Source: Chrysaora quinquecirrha
Lineage: Eukaryota > Cnidaria > Scyphozoa > Semaeostomeae > Pelagiidae
Direction: 5' to 3'
DNA: 64,000 nt
NCBI GenBank assembly: GCA_014526335.1
Contig: JACTAT010000051.1
Span: 2,580,411 to 2,644,410 of the forward strand
A program made the translations under genes and the position numbers. Below, piece by piece: positions 22,207-34,796 of this stretch; positions within the stretch are counted from its first letter, which is position 1, and each line of letters begins with the position of its first letter. The notes below the pieces were generated by a model. It saw only the letters and a list, made by a program, of their open reading frames with translations, was not told the DNA's origin and did not search any database.

Positions 22207-23784
22207 ATGTTGTCTGTCTCCCAGGCCGCATGCGCAGACTATCAAAACATGAAAACAAATATGGCGGAAAACAACGTAGAAAACAACGGCAACGCTGGTT
22301 CGTGTCAAACGTGTGAAAATGAAAGAATTTGCGACCCTATAGTATCAAATGGCTTTGAATCGGTTGAGCTAAATGCTGTTGAAGGTGATGTATCAGATAT
22401 AAGCGATGAAGAAGGCACTTCAGGTGCGGGAAGTGCGAGCAAAAAACGGCCTAAGAAAAAGGTGAAAAAGAAACGAAGGTCGAAGTCTTTTACGAGCAAC
22501 GAGGAAGAAACAAGCTCAGATGATGATGTTGTCAAAGCTGTTGCATTGCAAAGAAAAAAAGCAAAAGATATTAACTTGGTAAGATTGATAAATTCGTTCG
22601 AAACTTATGGTAAAATACGAAAGTTAGGCCTAAAAATCTTGTTCGGTGTTGATGTTGATGACGTAATAAGGAACACGCCCTTTGTTCCTTTGTTATGTCT
22701 CTGTTTCTATAATGAGTTAATCATTGTTAAATAAGATGGCTTAACATGAAAATTAAATCAAGCATAAAATCCGATAGATATTATCTATGATTATCTTCAA
22801 TCTACTAAACAGCTTCAAAGTATCCAACAAATAAATCATAAAACCTTAAATTTAATTTGTGTCTAATGTTTTATTACTTTTCCAGGCTGACTTATCTTGG
22901 ACAATGTGGATGTGGTATTATGTTGTTGCTGTTTCAATGGGGGCTTTTCACTGTAAGTAGCAGAAACTTTGACAAATTCAGACAGTCTATAAGGACTATA
23001 GTTCTTTCGATACCTAAGAAATTTTTCTATTTTTCTTTTCAGTTGCAGAATATCTTGGAGAGAGGCTTGCAGAATTTTTTGGTATAACAGCTCCAAAGTA
23101 TCAGTATGTCATTGATGAATATTACAGGATGAAACAAGAGGTTATTATATATTCTAACCCTATCAATATCAAAAGAGCATTTTGATAGCTAATAATTTCA
23201 CTATTGAGTCTGATTGCTTAAACAAAGCCTGGGCATAGGGCCAGGGAAAGGGGAATAATATAAGAGAACAAGAGGGTGTGGCACTAGGGTAAGGAAAGAG
23301 ACAGTGAAATAGCTAGGAAGGGGAAAAATCTAAGAGAAAGGGGCGTGTCCATTTGGAAATAGCGAGCGTCCTTAACGAGATTTTTTGGTTTATTGATCTG
23401 AATGGCAAAGTGCAAAAGTTGGTATGGGTTTCTGCGCTTAACACATGGGATCCACTGAATAGCACAGGGCTAACTTCAGTCGAAAATGGTTTTGAGATGT
23501 TAAAAGATGTTCCCGCCTTTCGTCGCGATCTATGTCGCAATGTTCCCGCTATTCGTTGCAAAGTTTAGTGCAACTCTCTAACAACTATTTACTTAAATCA
23601 ATACCTTCAAATTATTATGTTTCTTGTTTGTAACTCGTAGGAAAAGGAAGAAAAGGAGCAAGAGGAGAGAGAACAAGAATACGTCCGTAAGAAAGAAGCT
23701 GAAAAATTGGCCAATCTCGAAGGTGGAGATCAAAATGACATCCAGCATGACGTATTGCCTAACTCCGAAATGAATCAAATATAG
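22207..23784 (+). CDS. FAM177A: FAM177A family protein
   Basis: Four exons: 22207-22578, 22886-22952, 23043-23140, 23641-23784, all phases consistent and stop TAG at 23782. The conserved core matches FAM177A1: FESVELNAVEGDVSDISDEE near the N-terminus, a basic stretch (KKRPKKKVKKKRR), LSWTMWMWYYVVAVSMGAFH, then AEYLGERLAEFFGI and TAPKYQYVIDEYYRMKQE. The C-terminal exon is a charged helix (EKEEKEQEEREQEYVRKKE). Length is 226 residues from the first ATG, or 208 from the ATG at 22261 (context AATATGGCG), close to the family size of about 210-235. The family is conserved in animals; human FAM177A1 is linked to the Golgi, but the biochemical role is poorly known. A polyadenylation signal AATAAA lies at 23890. 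Confidence 0.92.
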
Positions 23785-23889
23785 AGGGAAAATTTTCAGT
23801 AAAGATGTTATAACTTTTGTTATTATTATAAATAGCGGTCTTGGTACAGCATAATCCAGTCATAACGTACTAACTGAAAGAACCTTAAT

Positions 23890-23895
23890 AATAAA
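23890..23895 (+). terminator. Poly(A) signal of FAM177A
   Basis: AATAAA about 105 bp after the FAM177A stop codon. Confidence 0.6.
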
Positions 23896-23999
23896 CCGTT
23901 TCACAACTAGGAAACTAAATCACGTCTGTTGATATACACCCTTTGCCTCGATATGACCTGAAACCAAATGCTAAGCTAATGCTAATGCTAAACCAGGCC

Positions 24000-24268
24000 T
24001 GGCTAAACTAGTAGACATGTCGCGCGCGACATTGATGTCCCCTCGATGTCTCCCAGTTTAGCCACCTCGGAAACTTTGTAGTGCGCGACAAAATTTGTAG
24101 CAAGAGACACGCAAATGTTTCTGGGAGACAACAGAAACATTTCTTGTTTTTGCGACATGCAAATGACTCTAGGGGACATGTTGCTCGCTTATCACTCGCA
24201 TGTTTAGCCAACCTGGGAGACACATCGAATACAGTGTCGCGTGCGACAAGTCTTCTTGTTAAGCCATA
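24000..24268. mobile_element. Foldback MITE with GC-rich arms
   Basis: The left end GGCTAAACTAGTAGACATGT followed by CGCGCGCGACA pairs with the right end, whose reverse complement reads GGCTTAACAAGAAGACTTGT and CGCACGCGACA. Inner blocks also pair: GATGTCTCCCAGTTTAGCC with TAGCCAACCTGGGAGACAC. Non-coding; no clear target duplication. Confidence 0.7.
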
Positions 24269-24630
24269 GTTTAATGCTTATGCATTCATTGTCTATAGAC
24301 GTATTACACGATTCATAGTTTTCGCGGTTTTTGCCATTGAGTTGAATTTCTGGACGCCCGTGTACAACCAAAAAGAACAGCAACTGAGCTGTATCGTTGT
24401 AAATGTTACTGCTGCTGTTTGCGAAGGCCTGTACGAAATATAGTAAGTCTAAATTGCCTGCAGACCTTGCCTGTAACTGAAAATTGTTTGCAAAAAGGTC
24501 GAGTGGTACTTTTTAATCAACGCACCTTAAGCAATAATACATCTGTTTCTTGTCCTTTAAAATCTTAGGAAAATTTGAATCGTATGCTATATATATCCCA
24601 AAAGACAGCGTAATAAGCACGTGCGTGAAC

Positions 24631-24781
24631 CCCGGGGGGGTACTTCATTGTTCAAGAGACTAGACGTGCCGCTCAGTTTTTCCAAACCCACCCATGTCTA
24701 CCAATAAATTCTGTTTGTCGTGGTACCCATGTCGTGGTACCCATACCGTCTAGTATATTGAACAATGGAAGTCCCCCCGGG
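24631..24781. mobile_element. hAT-like MITE with perfect 8-bp target duplication
   Basis: 151-bp element with terminal inverted repeats CCCGGGGGGGTACTTCATTG / CAATGGAAGTCCCCCCGGG. Pairing extends inward through TTCAA and ACTAGACG / CGTCTAGT. The flanks GCGTGAAC at 24623-24630 and 24782-24789 are identical, the 8-bp duplication typical of hAT transposons. Non-autonomous. Confidence 0.85.
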
Positions 24782-24989
24782 GCGTGAACGGGATGATACT
24801 TTTCGCATTACATTAGGTAAACCGTTGCACTTATTAAGGAAAACCTGACGAAATTAGTCTTTAGAATGTTGTAGCAAACTCTTAGCACACTTTGAATCTT
24901 GCACTAATAACTTATGCACCATATTTTTGTAGTTGTATCCATCACAACGCAACATAACGAGGAAAACTGTATATGTATATGTAATACTA

Positions 24990-25120
24990 AGGGGCATTTC
25001 ACTCCTTGAAAAAACGTATGAGATTCTCATCGAAGCAAGAAGCATTTCCAAAGGATTACTATGAAAATAAAAAAAATCCCAGCAAAGAGTCTACAAGATT
25101 CTAAAGAGTGAATTGCCCCT
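24990..25120. mobile_element. MITE family 2 (ends AGGGGCATTTCACTC)
   Basis: Starts AAGGGGCATTTCACTCCTTG and ends AGAGTGAATTGCCCCTCG, the same ends as the copies at 37780 and 52692. Internal AGATTCTCATCG pairs loosely with CTACAAGATTCT. Confidence 0.7.
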
Positions 25121-25716
25121 CGTATTGTACCGACATCAGTTAGATTTACATACTTGACTTCAGGGTAGATTTTCTATAACGATCTTTTGTAGAAAATAAC
25201 TACAGTAACTAGCATTGCATTGTAAATAAATAAGACTTAATGCATGTCAAACTTTCATCTTTCTGTAATAATTCTTTTAGTTTTCTGTTCTGTTTAGTTT
25301 AAGTTGGAACATGCTTATTGAATTACTGTGATTACCATGCTTTGTTTTCTTTTTGTTTGAACTCCAATTGTTTTGAAAACAAAAGCTTTCGGTGCGCAAT
25401 GCGCAAACATTCCAGTTCAGTCTGAATTACAAATAGCCTCGAGTCGGATTTTTGACATTTCACCTTCCACGCAAAATGCATGGCAATGGTGGAACAGAAA
25501 AGATTTGCCGTGATTTCTTTTCCAGACTGAGTTTTCGTCTAATCATCTGAGCTGAGGATGAATTTGAACACATGAATTAGTATTCTTTCAAATGATGAAA
25601 GCCTGTCATGAAAGATAAGTGCGTAAATTAAATTTTTCTTCTGTTGAAAAATAGATTAGACCTAAATTTGGCCTAAAAAGTGTAATAACTTAAGCAAACG
25701 TATCAACTGCCAAGAC
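25121..25716. other. Upstream region of ZCCHC8
   Basis: About 600 bp without an exon I can recognise; presumed promoter and 5'UTR of the gene starting at 25717. No clear TATA box or initiator stands out. Confidence 0.35.
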
Positions 25717-27979
25717 ATGGAAGCCAATCTCGATGAGAACTATTTGTTCTCAAGTTTCCAAGATCAGCCAGCTGGCAAACAGAAGTCAAAAAAGAGTAAA
25801 AAGAGAAAGCTAGTTGATATAATTAATGGAGATGATGGTGAACTTTTGAACATTTCAGAAGAAATTGCAGGAATTATTGAGCAAAAAGACAAATACATTC
25901 AACAATTAGAAGATCAAAACAACAAACTAAAGGCTGTTATAAAACGCCTTTGTGGACCACAAGACTTGCAAGACGAAGGAGCGTTGTGGGCAAGTGGCTT
26001 GTTTGAATCAATGCCAATTGCCGCAGTATTGTTTCTGAATAATGAGTTTTCTCTTAGTTATAGGAAAGAAATTGAAGCAAATTTAGCTGATCTTACCCAG
26101 AGGAAGTTAAAAAAAGATGATATCTGTGAAATTCAGCATTTGAAAGTGCAACCTTCTGCAGTGCCACTAAGAGCTTTTGCTGCTGATACAAAAGGAAAAA
26201 GAGTTCACAAAGCGAAGGCAAATGATGAAAGCAGTGAACCTCATGTCTACAACTCTGTGCAATATTACATTGATTTCTGCCTTGATCGAACTGGGCTTCC
26301 CCTTCTTGAAAACAACCCAGCAATTTCTCAGTTATGGTCAATACCAGTTTACGAACAAGTGTTTTTAAATGCTTTGCCACTTGTTTCTGATGGTCAAAAG
26401 ATTTTCATCAGGCAAAAGAGAACAACTTGTTGTTTTAATTGTCTAGGTGATCATAACGTTAGCCAATGTGATCAACCTAGAGATCATAAAAGAATCAACT
26501 CAAATCGAGATGAATTCATGAGCAAGTTCGGATCACCTGTGGGTGATTCAAGATACCATCAGGGTGATTCCGATCGTTTTAAGGACTTCAAGCCAGGGCA
26601 AGTAAGCAGTGCTTTAAGAGAAGCTCTTGGAATTAATGACAATGAACTTCCTCCTTATATTTACAAGATGAGATCACTTGGATACCCTCCAGGCTATCTG
26701 AAATCAAAAGAGCCAACTTTGCTGATGTATGATAAAGAAGGAAAGATCATTGATAACTCTGGATTAGAAGAAGGAGAACTTGGTTCCCCATTGTCCCTAA
26801 AGGACATTATGTATGAGGGTTTCAATGCCCCTCTTAGCGAAGGTAAGTTTGGGCTACACCTTTCCCTCTCTCTCCCCAAGTTCCAAAAACGAATTTGTGT
26901 GATCAGTTTTATTTATACCTCATTGGGATTGTTTGGTGTCTAGAGGTAGTACTTGACAAATGATAGTCTAGTCAGCAACATTTTGGTAACCACACCCAGC
27001 CCTGCCCACAATGTTGGATTTTTCATGGGCTTCCCCCTCTTAAGACCACTAGCTAAAGCAAGCCCTATGTAGATAGATACATGTATGCTTAGGCTTGTGT
27101 GCCTACTTACTTGTGTTTCAATCTTGTACTACTTAAAGATAATTCAATTAATGAATACATTTTTCTCATTTCTCAGGTACAATAGATCGTTCATATGAAT
27201 ATGGGATGCCATCATTTGAAGAAAGTTATTCCCTTGAGGCAAGTGGGTTCAGTCAACAACAACACTCTTATCTTTCATCTTCAGCATCATCTCAAAATAA
27301 TCATGAAAGATATAATTCAAGAGACAGTGGGGTGATTGGCATGCCAGGGTATCATGGGGAGTATGAGGATATGGATTTGGATGACTCTGTTGTTTGCACC
27401 AATATCCATCAACCTACCCCTGTTATTGATTTAACTAAAGATGACAATGATGATGAATATTCAGCATCAACTCCCAACAGAGTTAACAAAAGGAGTTCCA
27501 ATCAAGAACCCCAACCTCCGTTACCCAGTTCAACCCCTGAGCACCCTCCACCACCCCCAAGAGAAAGCAGAGATGAACTTGCATTGACATCTATTGAAAT
27601 TGGAGAGCTTTTAGACAAAGCTGAAAAAGTAGCGAAAACAGCTAAGATAGTGGATACGTATTTAGCTCAAGGACAGACCGGATCAGAGCACCAGAGTGGA
27701 TCATCTCACAGACAATGGTGGCTTGAGGAACCTGTTTCATCGACTGCTGGCATACTGTATTTTACATACACACCACCACCTACAATCAAGGCTGAAGTGA
27801 AGATCGAAAGCGTTATCAGTAACACAATAGTTGATCTGGACAGAGAACCATGGAAAACGGATAGCACGAGTTGGTATGATCCTTTGTATGGTGACTTAGC
27901 AACACATACAGGTATTTATGATTCTATTAAAGAAATTCTTAAGAGGAGAAAACGAAGAAAACTACTTAAGAAGGTTTGA
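25717..27979 (+). CDS. ZCCHC8: Zinc finger CCHC domain-containing protein 8, NEXT complex scaffold
   Basis: Two exons, 25717-26842 and 27177-27979, joined in phase (GAAG|GTAAG ... TCTCAG|GTACA) to give 642 residues (human about 700). In order: a lysine-rich segment; a coiled coil at about 45-75 (EQKDKYIQQLEDQNNKLKA); a zinc knuckle at 239-251 (CFNCLGDHNVSQC); the PSP domain at about 289-330 (FKPGQVSSALREALGI, PYIYKMRSLGYPPGYL); an acidic/proline-rich disordered region; and a conserved C-terminal helix (GIYDSIKEILKRRKRRK) like the one that engages MTR4 in the human protein. In human cells ZCCHC8 bridges MTR4 and RBM7 to deliver nuclear RNAs to the exosome; this is assigned by orthology. The zinc knuckle has only three residues between Cys242 and His246, one fewer than usual. 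AATAAA follows at 28138. Confidence 0.93.
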
Positions 27980-28137
27980 TAAACATTATTAGTTGAGTTT
28001 TTCTATGCTTTTTATGAAAATATGCATCACTAGAATTTGTTACGCTTTGGGCCAAAAAGTTGTTAAATATGATGTTAAATACTGATGAACGGTTCGGCAA
28101 ATTCGCCATATTTCAACATTTTCAATGACAATGTATA

Positions 28138-28143
28138 AATAAA
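28138..28143 (+). terminator. Poly(A) signal of ZCCHC8
   Basis: AATAAA about 160 bp after the ZCCHC8 stop codon, in an AT-rich context. Confidence 0.55.
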
Positions 28144-29811
28144 AGATACAATGTTACATAGTTTAGTGTCCAACTCTTTCAATAGAATTTGAAGAAATAC
28201 CTTAAATAAGCTTTTCCCTTTACTGTTTAACGGCTTTCTACTTAATCTATGTATCCCGCCCGCGTTGTAACGTCTCATTTCCACGATATCACAAATAACG
28301 AGCTTGCGTTCGATACATTGCGAGGCTGCGATTTTTCTGTCAAGTGTATCTGGCGAGTCATAAGAAAAAATTTAAGCATCGTTTCAACCCAGGGATTCAA
28401 TTAAAATTTTCTACCAGCAGTTTGAAGTTGACTACAAAAGTTGCTCACTACATATCAAGAGTTTTGGTCTGGTTACCCCATCAGTTACTAGCCATACGCA
28501 ATCTAATGACACGCGGGCACGCCGTTTCCACGCACATCTCTGCGGGTATTCACAGGATAGTCAGGAAAATTCTGTTGAAGCCGCATGATGCGTCTTTTGT
28601 CCCATCCAGTTTGGTTAAGAGATTTTGCTAAAACAGAAAAGACGGGAAAGCAAACATGGGCAGGCAGTCGTGGACCAGAAATGAGGATGGAAGGATGGAA
28701 GAGACTGTCTGAATACTAAACGTTCGCTTGAGAACGAGGTTGAGTCACTACCCCTGAAATGACTTTACTGGTTGCAGTTAAGAACATGATCATAGACTTG
28801 TTACATGAGTCCCAGTGATCGCTGCCATCACCTTAAGATGCTGTTGTTGTTGTTGTATAAAGATAGTGCAAACCAAATGCACACTTTGGCTTTTTCGCTT
28901 CTTTGGTCGCATTTTTTATGGAACAATCAGTGTGACTATCCCAGTTCAATGGACTATCCGAAGGCGAATGTGGCTATTTCACAGCGATTCCTACTCAAAA
29001 CCAAAAATACTTCGAAATTTCCTTCTATTTCTGCAACTTCCTCTGAGTGAATACTCATGCATAATCATAGTGAGATATTTTACTTATCTTAAAACGGAAT
29101 TCATGTGGTATAAGCCCTGTTTGGTGTTTTGTTATTGAGTATTGCTCTCCTTCAGTCCACTCATGATTATCAACATGAATACTGTTCCATGCATTGTAGC
29201 CTAACTCATCTAAGTATTGCCGTCTTCAGATCGCACTGTTTTCTATAGTTTTTTCATCATTGGTGATGAAATTTAATCGTATTACCGAGTCATCTAATTT
29301 CCCAGCATGCTACCCAATTTACGCAAAATCAATTTTGAAAATTAAGATTTTAGCTGGATAGATTTTTTTAATATATTCTGGAAATTTCGTTGCATTTTAC
29401 AAGGATTTCGCACTCGGTAAGTCATCATTATCTGTAAACGAAACTGTCACTTTCCCCTCAATTTTCCCTAAGTTTGCTCGAAAGCGTTTCTTTCTGTCTA
29501 GTCGCGTCTCGTTTTCGATATTTCGTTGCTTTAGTCAAATAATTCCGTTAAATCATATTTTTCAAAATCTACTCAATATACGTTCTTTTTCTGTGATAAG
29601 AAAGCAGTTTGTAAAAAGACACAGTACCGAACCCTTCAGAAAGTTAAGAAAATTCAGTTCTCGATTTTTTTCAATCTAAGCCCTCTAAGATAAGAAATTG
29701 TGTCGCTTTAGATTTTCAGTAACCATTGTTTATCTAATAGACAAATTGCTGTAACGAAGCATTTCCATTATATAACCCGCGATTTGACTGCTTAATTAAG
29801 ACGCTGAAATT

Positions 29812-30280
29812 TAGACCCCTTTTACACAAAAGAGAAACTGGGTCGGCTCTGGTCCGGTCCAGAGCCAGTTTTTGCTCAAAAAGCCTTCCGTTTACACGAG
29901 AACTCTTGGATCCGTACCTTTTCTGGCTCTGTTTATGTAGAGCCAGTTTTGGATCTTTTCAGAAATAGAACCAGCTCGTCTGGTCTGTTTTGATCCATTG
30001 TTAACGCTGTGGATCGGATCGATCGGATCCAAACTAATACGGATACGAAACCTGACTTAAAGAGAAGGAATAAAGCCCACAAGAACACGAAAGTTTTCGA
30101 AGAGAAATCGAATTTTCTGCTTTAGCATCCCACAAGACGCTTCTGCGATAAAAAAATTCGAGCAGTTTTGTAGCAAGAAGTTTGGTAGCGTATGCGTCAG
30201 CTCATAAAAATACGGTAGTTCTGGTTCGGATCGGAACCGATCCATTTATTCTCGTGTAAACGTGATCTTTAGACGCTCTT
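29812..30280. mobile_element. Large degenerate foldback element
   Basis: The left end TTTTACACAAAAGAGAAACT followed by GGGTCGGCTCTGG resembles the reverse complement of the right end (GTTTACACGAGAATAAATGG, ATCGGTTCCGATCC). Inner copies of TTTACACGAGAA (29890, forward; 30250, reverse) and GGATCC/GATCGGATC-rich stretches also pair. About 465 bp, non-coding. Confidence 0.45.
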
Positions 30281-30379
30281 TGATTTCTTACTCACCTGAT
30301 ACTTTTAGATAGTGTTGTGGTGAAAAAGTTTGCCGAAGTTACGTCGAATTTTTGTGAAATTGTAGGGTTGCTATAGACT

Positions 30380-30516
30380 TAGACTTATTACCTGAGTCCC
30401 AGTTATCGCTCATGAGACCGAGGCCAAGAATGAATTGAGATCGCGCAAACGGGTAGTTGTAGCAGGGTGTCGGGGTGGTGGAGGAGCGAAAACTAATGAC
30501 TCATGCAATAAGTCTA
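30380..30516. mobile_element. Foldback MITE, family 3 (AGACTTATTAC ends)
   Basis: The left arm AGACTTATTACCTGAGTCCC, then AGTTATCGCTC, pairs with the right arm GAGCGAAAACTAATGACTCA, then TGCAATAAGTCT. Related ends occur at about 14100-14155, 28793-28835, 33728-33760, 38262-38290, 41367-41395 and 57717-57866. Confidence 0.75.
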
Positions 30517-32649
30517 GGGTTGCTAAGAATGTTTGATTGGGGCTTGGTTACTCTGGTCATCAAAAACTTTATACCAAAGAAGATAGCCTGAAGTTCATAT
30601 CTTAAGAATACCACTGTTCTATGCATCATGTGACGCAAAAACTCTGCATGCGCACCTGGGACAAATTCGCAAAGCATTTGTGGTGATACAAATTGCACCC
30701 AAAGAGCCAATTCATTTTTGAAGCATTAATTGTTAATCATTTGATCATAAAATCAATTTTCTCCGTTGTCATGAGATTATCATTTCAACTTTGACATCCA
30801 TTTTAAGGAAAGCTCTGCATTCGCCCAGGAAGTCACTCAGATTAGGCCCTAAATGGAGTTTTAGTTGAATTTATGATTTAATCATTTATTATAAACCTTA
30901 TTTCCGCAGAAAATTCATTCACAGCGGATATTTAGAATTAACTTAGATTACGACTTTCAGTTAGGTCTACTTCAGTGGATTGTACTATGCCAGACAGTTG
31001 TTATCTAGTATCTATAGTATAGTAGCTCAATTGAGGAGTCAACAGTCAAGTGGTGTAGTCAAGGGGAGGGACAGGGGGCAGTCATCGCCAAGATGAGTCT
31101 GTGTATAGGCCAAACCCGATGTAAAAGTCTTTAACGCAGACGCAGTGAGGTAGAGCTGGAACATAACTATGGGTACTCTGCTGTGAATTTCCTTGAAGAA
31201 CAATACCGAAATATGAAAAATGATCTTTTTTCTCAATAACTAGAGGTGCTCAGCTCTCTCAGCTCCCCCCCCCCCCCAGCTCTATACCCCTGCTTTAATG
31301 TCAGGTATACTTGCATAGACAAGGAGGTCACGTATAACCAAAGGGGGTTGTAGGTTCTCTTGCTTGTGTCTTCTTAAATCCACTCCCTAGACCACGCCCT
31401 TTCATTCCTCGAATGCCAGACCGATAGAGTGTAGAAAATTCCAGATTATTGATGAAAAGGGCCTCCCAGTTTTTCTGTGACATGAAATATAAAAAGTTCC
31501 TCTTTGTCATTAAACTATGTTGACCAATCTCGCTTAAAATGCACAACTTTTACTAGGTATTACTTTGTGGCCGCGGTAAACTTATCCAACGCGTGTGGCC
31601 GGCTTCGTAATCGTACTTTGAAAAGTGCCCGCCTTTGTATCATTTTGCCAACACATCAGACCAGGATATTGTTCGATTTAGTTAAGGGTAGGTGAGGTTG
31701 TATTTAGCATAGTGCAAATTTGGTTATAAATCATCACCTTATGAATCGGTATCCCCTGCGAAGTAGAACTAAGTAGCCCTTGCGAAGGAAAACTTGCTTC
31801 CATAAAAGGGCATGACTGTTAACTGATCTTCAAAATGAGCCGTTGTTCTTAACACGTAGTTGCCGACAAAATTCAAGTTTTCTGACATTGCGTATCACAT
31901 GTTTGAAAGGTATTTGTGTGTCTTTATATATTTTATTGTATTCGAATCATTTGTCATTTAATATTTTTGCTTTCTGCTCTTATACAGCTAGGAGAAATAA
32001 GGCGAGGATCATTTCCTTCTCATCTCGTTTCATTTCGCAGATCTTTCTCCTTCGCGGAGGTGACCAAATTAAAATGTTCACGAATTTACTTATCAATGAA
32101 AACAGAATTGGAGAAAGTCTAACAGCTTTTCTTAAAAACATTTTAAATAGGAAAATTCAGCTGAGGATCAGAGCGAACTAGGCTACATGTATTTGATTGA
32201 ACATGGTACGTGGTCTAGTACTTAGATGGTTTAACATTTTCGCAAACTTGAGAGCAGATCTATGTGATCAAAGCGCCTTCACTTTTCTCAGACTTATTTG
32301 ATATATACATTTTTGTCCTATATAGGATAAGCTGAACTACAAGGTGAACAACAAAGCAGAGAGGCTTTTAATGAGAAGAAAAGGTTCCAGTTCGGAAGAT
32401 AAAAACTAAAAAGGTAATCTTTTGTTCTACGTCTTGTTCTTTTACTACTGTACCCTAAGGCTTTACATTATATCTCTTTTAAAAGGTTTCGTTATTAACC
32501 AAAGTGACTTTTGCCTGCTAATCACGTTAAAAGTGCCTCATATGTCCACATTTTGATTTGTAGTTTTCGCACATGTTCAAACGTTCGAGTGTTGCGCCTA
32601 TCGTTTTACTTAGAATGACTTGCAAACGAACTGTTTTGAAGCATTTTGG

Positions 32650-33000
32650 TCTTGACATCCATTGGATCTTGACATGCATTGTAGTGAGACATTCGATATG
32701 ATATTCAGTCAGTTTTTCTGTTTCTGTGCCTGGTCATTCATTTGACATGATTCAAGTCATCCTGTCAAATTAAGTACGCTGCGGAGGCCTTTGTTAATTG
32801 TTACCGCTATGGAGGAGACTCGGCATAACTCAAGCGAACTGACTAGGAAAATTTAGGTGTTGTAATTGATTGAATCTTGACATACATTTTAGTCGGACAT
32901 TCGATACGATATTCAGTCAGCTGCTCTTTGCTTAGCTGAATATTCCCTTTTGAATTCAATAAGCTGCGAAGGATGTTGTCAATTGTTATCACTACGGAGG
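32650..33000 (+). repeat. Local tandem duplication, about 220-bp period
   Basis: Blocks TCTTGACATGCATTGTAGTG, ACATTCGATATGATATTCAG and GCTGCGGAGGCCTTTGTTAA at about 32668-32815 recur in order at about 32873-33000 as TCTTGACATACATTTTAGTC, ACATTCGATACGATATTCAG and GCTGCGAAGGATGTTGTCAA. Confidence 0.7.
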
Positions 33001-33424
33001 AGGCTAGCCAATTCAATGGCCTCTTTTCGGTTCTGTTGTTGTTCTGATAGCCTCGAACGCAGTAACGGCGTAGCCATAGACGGATACTTTAAGACACAGT
33101 GTGACTTTGACCAACATCAGTCTGACGTATTGGGACATAAGATGGGTGGGGTTGAAGCATTAATTCTATAGCACATCGATTTAAAAAGTGCATAAATTTT
33201 ATTTTTCAAAATAAGTCATCGTCTTAGAACTAGATCACGCACGCACGTTGGGAACGCGTGATCAAAAATGATATATTATCATCCGATTTTAACCTCATGC
33301 ACGCAAGTCGAAAAGCGACTCAGAACGGTGAAGACAAAAGGTTTCGCTAACTCACTTTTCCATTCTCCACGTTGGATAACTCGGAAAGAATTTTGTTTTG
33401 CGAAAAACCTTCCCTAAGAGAAGC

Positions 33425-33482
33425 AAGGTTAGGGTTAGTGTTCGCGTAAGAAAATTAGATTCAGGGTTACTGTTAGGGTTCG
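33425..33482 (+). repeat. Short TTAGGG-like motifs
   Basis: AGGTTAGGGTTAGTG and GGGTTACTGTTAGGGTTCGG occur within 60 bp. This is a very short, degenerate telomere-type repeat, complementary in type to the CCCTAA-like stretch at 1670. Confidence 0.4.
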
Positions 33483-34796
33483 GAGTTTTACTTATGTACT
33501 CAAAACAAAGAACTAACCAATCTTAACTGTTCTAAGTACTGGGGTCGACCGTTGGTTGACTATTGCTCCATATATATTTAATTTTCTAATGGCCTGATTG
33601 TTTTACATAGTTAATTACAGCTTTTTTGAGAAGCCCTTGAGTTGCTAAACATTTATGTGGTCCAGTCCCAGCCCTAGTTGCTTATTAAGAACAAGAATCC
33701 TTTTTCTCACGTCCAAAATGGACTATCGTAGACTTATCCCAAGTCCCTAACTTTCGCTCACATTGAATTGGATTGATGTTGTTTTTGTTCGCTGTCGTTG
33801 TCGCAGTAGTTTGAGCTTCCAGCAATTCAATTCAATAGCGATAACTACGACTAAGGTGATGAGACTGGCAATCGTGGAGTTCTTAACTTCTCTAGTACCC
33901 AGTTTCCTTGGCTCTATAATATCTATTCGGTTATACATTGTGAAGCAAGAAACGTAAAACAGAGTTAATTTTACAGAGTTCATTTCATCACAGGTCAGTA
34001 TCCTCTTGTGTGTTGGAAATTTTAGTGAATATCAACACATAGTTTGTAAAATAATGCTATCTTTAGAGGTTTCACAGCCGCTTTTACAATCATAAGCATT
34101 TGTAATAACGATGGATAGTCACAAGCAGGCTCTAGTATTTGTGGAGCGGCGTTTCAAAGTCATACAGCAGCATTGCTTGCAAGGAATACTACTAATTGGG
34201 TGATTCTGTTTTATTAGAAGTTCATAAATTCAAGCTAAGTTGATCAATAAGGAATCGCCTCGTGTATTTCGGTCAAACTTATCTATACGTGAATGTATAC
34301 AGCCAAACAGCGTCAAAAATGGCTCCCTTGGTGTGTGCACAATTTTTGAATCTTTTTGCCTATTACTTCGGAATCTTACACAAGCGTGATTCTCTTTTCG
34401 ACGCAGGACAACATCGTTTGCCGAAAGCGGAATTTAAAGCCCCTAGCTTCACACTTAGGTATTCCAAACTCATTTGATTCCTTTGAAAAAAGACTGAACA
34501 AGCCGTTGGAATAGCTCAGATATCAAGAAAGCCAAAATCTGTAAGTGCTTTTTTAGTTTCTATATTTTGTTGTTGATATTTTTCACTGCTGTATTTGTAT
34601 GATTTTAAGCTAGCTATATGGTCAAACGATACTAGAAAAGCATCCCAGTTAGTCTCATACGGAGCAAAATTCACAAAGGGCCTTCCGATGGATATTTCTG
34701 TTGTCGCTCTCAAGTACTGTATCGGTGTGTTGTGCATGTCTAAATCCAAACGGTACTTAGTAGAGCCTATTGAAATTGTCTTTTGATATTAGCCAA

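Larger units (their letters stand above)
28144..34796. other. Gene-free region with scattered MITE and duplication relics
   Basis: No conserved exon recognised. It contains family 3 foldback ends (28793, 30380-30516, 33728), a larger degenerate foldback (29812-30280), a C run at 31265-31278, a local tandem duplication (32650-33000) and TTAGGG-like motifs (33425-33482). The short open frames here have no recognisable domains. As the left part of the interval upstream of the BMP gene, it could hold regulatory elements; nothing in the sequence demonstrates this. Confidence 0.5.

Noticed and set aside
31843..32181. 112-codon open frame on the plus strand
   Set aside because: Composition like random AT-rich DNA; no domain or conserved motif.
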